The position numbers and the translations under genes were made by a program. This document shows, in pieces, positions 57,651 to 64,000 of a stretch of 64,000 bases of DNA. The notes under the pieces were generated by a model. The model ran no database searches and was not told where the DNA came from. It saw only the letters and a list, made by a program, of their open reading frames with translations. Numbering within the stretch: position 1 is the stretch's first letter; each line of letters begins with the position of its first letter. Source of the DNA: Sesamum alatum (taxonomy: Eukaryota; Streptophyta; Magnoliopsida; Lamiales; Pedaliaceae); contig JACGWO010000002.1 of assembly GCA_034509735.1 (NCBI GenBank), forward strand, positions 43,231,702 through 43,295,701, given 5' to 3'.

Positions 57651-57863
57651 TGACCGAGTGTGTTAAAAAGATTGGTTTTATCGTGAGTGATTGAGAACTT
57701 TGACGACGCTTCAAATTGCTGACTTCACCCTCTTCATCATTGCTTGCATATGCATGTATGCTGGTCCAATCCGCATGCTCTCACAGATGATAAAGTATTT
57801 ATATAATTATTTACAGATGTAAAAATAGTAATTTGTACTTTTTAATTGTACAATTATTTACAA
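57651..57863. other. no gene seen
   Basis: AT-rich DNA between the MITE-like repeat and the Helitron. Confidence 0.5.
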
Positions 57864-58173
57864 CTTGTGTGTGGCACACTTCAATGAGTGTGCATAATTA
57901 AATAAAAATTATAAAAAATAATTTATATTTTTTAAAATATATCATAATTAAAAAATTAAAAATATATTTAAAAAAATACGATATAAAGAATTAGTAGGAA
58001 GTTGAAAAGTATGGATAATTTGAAGGTTTAGAAAAATGGTTTAGGATGTAAAGAAGAGTGGGAAGGTGGGAAGTTAATAAAAAAATAAATTAATTAAATT
58101 AAATATTAAAAATTGCAGATTAAAAAATAGTGAGACACCAATGTGGTGCTCTCACTTAATATAAAGGTATAGA
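57864..58173 (-). mobile_element. non-autonomous Helitron
   Basis: On the minus strand it starts TCTATACCTTTATATTAAG (58173 downward). It ends with the hairpin gcacactcattgaagtgtgc (57893-57874) followed by cacacaCAAG, a one-base variant of the CTRR end. No coding sequence. Confidence 0.7.
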
Positions 58174-59310
58174 TATGCCTCTCCACTCTTTTCCAATTTG
58201 AAGATTCTTTTGTCAATTTAATAGCGTTTCCTTTAAATTATGTGCCAAGAAAATCATGCATCACTTTGTATTTTTATAGAATAATTATGATTTTTTGGAC
58301 AATAGTCGATTATCATTCTAAGTAATTATCGCCCTTATTTTTTCGTCTTTGTTCTTTAATTTCTTTTTGCCTTTTTACACTTAATTTTCTTTATTTTCAG
58401 CTATTTACTTTGCAACGGTTATTAGCATTTGGCTTCTTAGGAGTAGTGGGAACCTAATTGGGGAACAAATTTTTCCGAAAATAAGAAACGGGTGCATGCA
58501 ATCAATGAATGTACAATTAAAGGGTGCAAAATGTTATTTTTACGAGTTAAAATATATTGTACAAAATTATTATAATTTTAGGGTGCAAATTGACGATTGC
58601 CCGATCATAATAAGAGCTTAAAGTGTGTTTTCTTGCAGTAATTAGGATGTGACATTTATGTTTAATAATTAATCAACGTTGTTATCTTGACCTAAATAGT
58701 ACCAGGATGACATCACATCTGTCATGACCAAAAAAATGCTACAACATTGGAAACTACTGAGAAATTTCATTCAGATTAAATTCGGTGCTTTATGTGTAAA
58801 GTTCAATGTTCTCTCTATTAGTGCAATTGGCCATCATGATGATGATTTTTTATTTTTATTTTATTGTATCTTTTCTTACAAAAGTATAAAATATGCACCC
58901 AAACAAAAAGCAAAAGATAATAACTAATCAATTTTTTACATGTTGATAAAGGGTGTTTGTGATAATTTTTGTTCTTGCGACGACAATATATTATAGAGAA
59001 AATTGTAGGTTAAACAGTAATAAATATTAAGATTGTCTGAAAATAAAATTTAAAAGTGATTTTTTTAAAGATTTGAATACTTAGAAAAATAATTTAATAT
59101 TTATAGTTTTACTAATAAGCTGCATAAGTTGGTAGGAAGTTGCTTATAACTTTTATCTTAAATAAATAAAAAAATAAATTGTGAGACGAGAAAAGTTTTT
59201 TCGATTTATTTTTAACAATAAACTAATAAGTGCTTATCATAAGCATTTGTAAACACCCTCTTACAAATTATTCCAAAAATTAGTCAAGTGTCTAATCATA
59301 GACATTATGA
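58174..59310. other. no gene seen
   Basis: AT-rich. The 67-codon ORF at 58724-58927 has no recognisable motif. Confidence 0.55.
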
Positions 59311-59315
59311 GATAC

Positions 59316-59390
59316 TATATAAAGGCGCCATTTGAACAAACCAAACATCACTTGATTACCTTTAGTATAATTTAGTTAATAATCAACTAG
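59316..59390 (+). promoter_or_regulatory. TATA region and leader of the 59391 gene (subfamily A)
   Basis: TATA box tatataaa at 59316-59323, then ggcgccatttgaac and a leader almost identical to that of the 18825 copy; ATG 75 bp after the TATA start. Similarity fades a little upstream of the TATA box (catagacat shared). Confidence 0.7.
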
Positions 59391-59906
59391 ATGTCGCACT
59401 TTGATTTAAGATTTGCGATTCTGATCATGATTAACATTTTGAAATCACAAACAGCCATGCCATGGAAATGGGATCCTTTTGATGTGGCTAATGATCTCCC
59501 TTGGATCAAGTTTTGGCTTCTTGCCATATTTCTTTTCATCTTCTCCTTCGTTTTCATTGGAATCCCATTAACACCTCCAAGCAACTTGAGATACATTCAG
59601 GTGGAGATCAAGAGTTTCTCGGCCTCTCTTCTTGCTTGTTTCTTGGCTTCGTTATTCTTCCCGCAACTTTTCTTTTGGTACGTTTATCCCGTAGTTTTGT
59701 TGTCCTTTTTATGCCATATTTGTATCTTTAACGTGTTCAGAAATTTCACATACTGGGTTCAAGTTACATCATCTCTGATGCCGAACATGAGTATATTGAT
59801 CACTACTGCAATCAACCCTGTCGAGGCCAATAGAGAGCTGCACGAGGATGAAGCACAACTTGATCACGGATCAAATCTTGAAGAGGCCGGAAGAATACAA
59901 GTGTAG
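59391..59906 (+). CDS. intact member of the small membrane-protein family (subfamily A)
   Basis: 171 residues in one frame, no intron. Hydrophobic N-terminus 4-17 (FDLRFAILIMIN); conserved KSQTAMP and WKWDPF (18-30); WIKF at 38-41 starts the first strong span (about 38-60), which ends IGIPLTPP. A polar loop with QVEIKSF (70-76) follows. A long hydrophobic region 78-117, probably two spans, contains FFWYVYP (94-100). YWVQ (121-124) precedes a weaker span to about 141. The tail 142-171 is acidic (EANRELHEDEAQLDH). Gln124 is the codon that is TAA in the 18.8 and 22.4 kb copies. Function unknown; a membrane location is inferred from hydropathy alone. Confidence 0.82.
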   Translation: MSHFDLRFAILIMINILKSQTAMPWKWDPFDVANDLPWIKFWLLAIFLFIFSFVFIGIPLTPPSNLRYIQVEIKSFSASLLACFLASLFFPQLFFWYVYPVVLLSFLCHICIFNVFRNFTYWVQVTSSLMPNMSILITTAINPVEANRELHEDEAQLDHGSNLEEAGRIQV

Positions 59907-59936
59907 AAGAAGTAATAGTCCAAAGGTCGCAGAACT

Positions 59937-60031
59937 TTAAATTTTAGGACGGTCATAACCATTCATGTATATAATAAATTATGCTTAAATTTCATTACAT
60001 AAATAAATAATTGTGATTGTCCTTAAATTTA
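59937..60031. repeat. 3' inverted repeat of subfamily A
   Basis: Arms aattttaggacggtcataac and aataattgtgattgtcctta correspond to those at 19354-19440; less perfect here. The following text (gccgagtgaaaccattttat, gtgcctcttgt) continues the shared 3' flank. Confidence 0.6.
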
Positions 60032-60204
60032 AAGTCAGCCGAGTGAAACCATTTTATTGGCTGCATGAAGAATGTAGTAGACGTGGTTTCTCAAGTAATG
60101 TCTGCTTAACGTGCCTCTTGTCTCTTGCTATATATGTAAGTCAACTTTGTTGGTTGTTGTCCATCTTAATTATAATTACATGTACTTATCCATTTTGAGC
60201 ATAA

Positions 60205-60410
60205 AAGGACAACATAGCTCAGTCTTTGCTAGAGATATATGTTAGTTCGAATTTTACAAGTATTGGTGTATGTCTATTTTTATAATAGTTGTTTCTTTTG
60301 TCTCGTTTGAACGTATTTGTTAATTTAAATTATTGATATATTCAATCAATCTTTAAATTTAAATACATATATTGAATGACGTATTGAATCACATATTATT
60401 AAAAAAAACA
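60205..60410 (+). mobile_element. SINE-like element (family 2)
   Basis: An A-box-like catagctcagtctttg and a B-box-like tagttcgaatttt are followed by a body shared with 43130-43330 (ggtgtatgtctatttttataatag, here in part) and an A-rich end. Confidence 0.55.
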
Positions 60411-60601
60411 GATAAGGAACACCAGTACAGTACTACCGATTAGGTTTCAGCCTAAGGAATAAGGATTAGGTATGGTCAGGTCTTATAAAAAAGTACGATG
60501 TCGTGAACTCGAGATATATGGGTAAATTATTATTCATTCTATCGTTACTTGTTATATTACTTTATTAACTAAATTGATACATTGGTTGTTTTATTGCTTA
60601 T

Positions 60602-60876
60602 TTATACTATTATATAAAAGAAACTCTTTTTTTACTCATAAGTGACGGTTAATGATATCGTCGCACCACTTTTTTATAATACGAAAAATAACCCTCAACT
60701 GATATGATAACAATTTTATTCAACTTTTTAAATTTTATATTAATTGATAAATTAATTTTTCCTTTTTTTTAATGTGATATATTACTTTATATATTTTACT
60801 CTTATTTATAATATATTTTAAAATATAAAAAATTATTTATTATATGCACATACAAACGACGTGCCACGATAGTTAG
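60602..60876 (+). mobile_element. non-autonomous Helitron
   Basis: Starts TTATACTATTATATAAAAG and ends with hairpin gcacatacaaacgacgtgc followed by cacgatagTTAG|T, a variant of CTAG. Related to 48213-48500. It abuts the intact duplicated unit. Confidence 0.65.
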
Positions 60877-60877
60877 T

Positions 60878-61205
60878 ATAAACAAAAAAACTCAAAAAAG
60901 AATTCTATCTGGTGCGATCAGTTGTAAAATAATTTTTGGTATCACTTGGAGAGCTAATTATATTTTTCTTCTTTTTTCGGAAAATGTACTTATTTGAGAT
61001 GCTTCTTAAACTTATTTAGTTCTATATTTTGACTCTTTTTATTATTACTAAAATAATGATAAAAATAAAGAGAAATAGGAAACAATGTCGTCCGTACGAG
61101 GTGTTTGTTTTTCTAGGAACAGCCACCCACCATTTCCCAGAAGGGGCAGACAAGAGCTACTGGTGGAACCCGCCGCCGGTCATGCACACTCGCAAAAAGA
61201 AGAAT
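60878..61205. repeat. duplicated unit, uninterrupted copy
   Basis: Partner of 40922-42720 without the SINE and MULE. tatttgagat at 60991-61000 is the unoccupied SINE target. The GC-richer end (cgtccgtacgaggtgtttgt ... ccgccggtcatgcac) has no long open frame. Confidence 0.65.
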
Positions 61206-61984
61206 ATATAAATATATACACAAGTTAAATTTTATATATATATATATATATTGACGGCATTACGACTGTAAAGTCGTAATAATCTATATTAATATAAAAA
61301 AATATTATTTTTACTTATAACGGACGATTACTTATACTGCAATATTAATTTTATAAATTTTCAAAATATTGATTATGTATTTTTCAACACCAACTTTTTA
61401 TAATTCGAAAAATATTTTTTAATTGATAAAACAACTAATTTATTCAAATTTTTAAATTTTACATTAATCTAATTAATTGTCTAATTAATATATTCTTTTT
61501 TGTAATATATTTAAAGCGTGAAAATGTAAGTAAAAATGTTGAAGTTAAATATTTTGAATTTTCTCAATATATTACAAAAAATAGTATAGAATTGTTTATA
61601 ATTTTTATTTAAATTAATTTAATTTAAAATATATAATAAAAAATATTGTTTTTAATAGTAAAGTGAGTTATGGAACTGATGGAGATTGTTGGGGAGTTCC
61701 CGAGACGGTCCGTGTGGTTTGACTTTTTCTTGGGTTTGTGTGAATTCTGAGTCAGATATAATCCTGAAACAAATTAAATATTACTTTATGTCTGGACATT
61801 TCATCAGCCATGATGAAATCATATATGGGCTTTGTTTGGATTTCATTTTTTCTTTTGAAATCAAATTTATTATATATATATATTGTTAATACGAGAGATA
61901 TGTGTTCGTTATGTATTAAGAAGTCGATATAAGAGTTGCATTCTTTGTCGTTAAGATAATTATTCTACTACTTTGGTGGTAATA
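61206..61984. other. no gene seen
   Basis: AT-rich. About 61270-61640 resembles the interior of the Helitron at 60602 (attaatctaattaattNtctaatta type text) and may be a decayed copy. Confidence 0.45.
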
Positions 61985-62480
61985 GTGACGGCAGTTTATC
62001 ATCCGTATACAACGACTTACAATTTCAAAGTAGCAGCACTAACGACGAACCAAAAAATATTCTAAAGCTCTCTTAGTACAAGATAAAATGTTCATTTTGC
62101 ATAAATATTTTGAAATGCTCTAAAATTATTTTGAATTGATGTAATAAAATGAAAAGGGATGCGGTCTATTTATTGAATATACATGTATAATCGAAAAAAA
62201 TACTTGCAAAAGGTTATACTTTTTTATCTGAATAGATACATTATTTCACCCCAATGGTATACCATTTCATTAGAATAGACATATTTTTTCTATCAAAAGG
62301 GCACGCCACTCCAATGACTTTCGGTTGATTAGACACGATTGGATGATGATTGAGCGTCATCAATCATCATCCATGTGTTACGAACTTGTCGCGTATTACA
62401 CATCATAATCAATCACTTATTATAATTTAATTTGATCGAAATAAATTTATTTTTTAATTTACCATTCACCATTTTTCAAT
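61985..62480 (-). repeat. copia-type LTR relic (second copy)
   Basis: Homologous to 3502-4070 in the same orientation, with shared acgacttacaatttcaaagt, gatgatgattgagcgtcatc and tttaccattcaccatttttc. A (TA)n tract follows at about 62480. No internal sequence is attached. Confidence 0.6.
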
Positions 62481-64000
62481 ATATATATATATATACTACT
62501 CATATAGATAATTTTATCTTGGAAGAAAGTTTGTTTTTAGAATTTTATAATAATTAAACAGAAATGCATTGAATTAAGCAATCACGCACACAGCACTTTA
62601 CTTAATATGTCCAATTATAGAATTTGAGGTTGTTGACAACACTGAAATAGTTAAGCTTTTTGACTGCTGATTAGAAAGAAAAAAAGATTAGCAACTACCC
62701 TAATCCTAATGTACTATAATTAATAAAATAATTAAAAGAGTAATTAGTCTTTTCATCGTGGCACGCTTCCTGCACCGAGTACTCAGGAAAAAGAGATAAT
62801 AATAATAATAATAATAATATCATTAATGGTATAGACCACTCGAAGTTTGTCGGTCCAAAGTACTCCTTAAACTTCAACCACCCTATATTCAGTACTGTAA
62901 TAATTGATATTGCATCATCTCATGTTTGGTGGTGTACAAATTTTTTAAATACGTTATTCATTACATAATTTAATCTATGTAAATATAAAATCTAACTCAA
63001 GAAATTGATAATTCAAATCCTTCAATACATTCAAATAAGAAAAAAAAATTATAGAAGTATACACATTTGTGGGATTTGAAAATTTTGAAGTTTCAATCGA
63101 GCAAGACCTCATCGATCGTGCTACGCATATCAACACATCAAATACTGCACATTTTTCATTCCACTTGTAAGATAATTACATAAATTAAGAAATTGAAACA
63201 GATTAAACTAATTAAAATCTATTTAATAGATAATGACGCACAAGCCATTTTCTGTGAAGTGGCAAAGAACCTAGTTTAATCCCGGACCCCTAATCAACTC
63301 TTTGCTTCAGGTATCATTAAAAAATAAAAGTTTAAGTGTTATGGTTCGATAGACAGTAAAATTGAGAACAATCATAATTTATAATTCAAAAGAATTTACG
63401 AAGCGATCTACATGTTATTTCAATTATTTTCATAATGAGAATCCAACCCCTCATTACTACTGCCATAAAGGGCCATCGTTCATCGTGAAATTTCATTATT
63501 TCAACTATTGTTCATATGTCTCTTTGATTTTTTTAGTTTTTCTCTCAATTGACTTTAGTTAATTTTCATCATAAATTTTATAGTTGTCGTTTGATCTTCA
63601 TATTTTACCAGATTATTATTAGGATGCCAAGGTATTCTTATGCCGAATTTCGTGAGTCATCGATAATTCAAAATTTAGTCCATTTCAGACTTATTTTACT
63701 TAAGTTAAGACTCTTTCTTTTAAATATCTGGAAACACTTTATTCAACAACAAAATACTTTTCTTCAGTTTTAAATTCTCATAATATTAGAGACGTGTTCT
63801 TCCTTTATTCTTCGATTTCTATTATTCCTTCACAAACTTAAAACTTAAATTCAATAGCAGAGTACAGCTATACTCTAACTGGGAACAAATTTAGCATTTG
63901 CTTAAACAAATGAGCCTATGATGTCGGGACCAGACAAACGACATCAGCTATGCATGTGATCCTCTTCTTTCTCAGTTAGTGCGTGGCTTCTGACTCAGAT
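62481..64000. other. no gene seen
   Basis: AT-rich intergenic DNA with an (AAT)n tract at about 62797-62818. ORFs of 60-74 codons (62695, 63362, 63549) lack recognisable motifs. The last 100 bases are less AT-rich but unassigned. Confidence 0.5.

Overview
The window is nuclear DNA from a flowering plant, most likely a eudicot. It is very AT-rich and holds plant-type LTR retrotransposons, tRNA-derived SINEs, hAT, CACTA, MULE and Helitron elements, and long AT microsatellites. I could not identify the species. There is no cluster of housekeeping genes. It is an accessory region in which copies of one unrecognised gene family sit among nested transposable elements.

The non-transposon content is that gene family: intronless ORFs of about 171-174 codons for small, very hydrophobic proteins with an acidic tail. 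Three copies are intact (27132-27656 +, 37421-37939 -, 59391-59906 +). Two full-length copies carry one premature stop each (18825-19331 and 55705-56244), one is truncated (about 22439-22718), and a short remnant lies at bases 1-59. They form two subfamilies (A: 18.8, 22.4, 59.4 kb; B: 27.1, 37.4, 55.7 kb). Flanks are shared within a subfamily: TATA regions for 18.8/59.4 and 27.1/55.7 kb, a 3' inverted repeat in subfamily A, and other 3' flank sequence in subfamily B. I do not recognise the family, and it is the best candidate for something undescribed.

Layout. 0-6 kb: family remnant, hAT element, SINE, and a Ty1/copia relic split by a second hAT. 6.1-16.3 kb: a complete Tat-lineage Ty3/gypsy retrotransposon (457-bp LTRs, CAAAC target duplication) inserted in a MULE-type MITE. 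Its gag-pol has three nonsense codons and two frameshifts, and an antisense spliced gene lies between pol and the 3' LTR. 17-26 kb: a gypsy LTR, two family pseudogenes, foldback and Helitron-like repeats, and a CACTA element split by a solo LTR. 26-38 kb: a MITE, two intact family genes, a second solo LTR between inverted copies of a repeat, a hAT inserted in a gag relic, and an LTR. 39-50 kb: no genes; a MULE inside a SINE inside a duplicated unit, more SINEs and MITEs, and a Helitron cluster. 50-55.6 kb: a two-exon MULE transposase-like gene with an altered catalytic motif, a hairpin-forming minisatellite, and the 3' end of another gypsy element. 55.7-62.5 kb: a family pseudogene, a family gene, Helitrons, a SINE and a copia LTR relic. 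62.5-64 kb: nothing recognised.

Many boundaries were fixed by finding target-site duplications by eye. Family-level homology statements rest on remembered motifs, not on searches.
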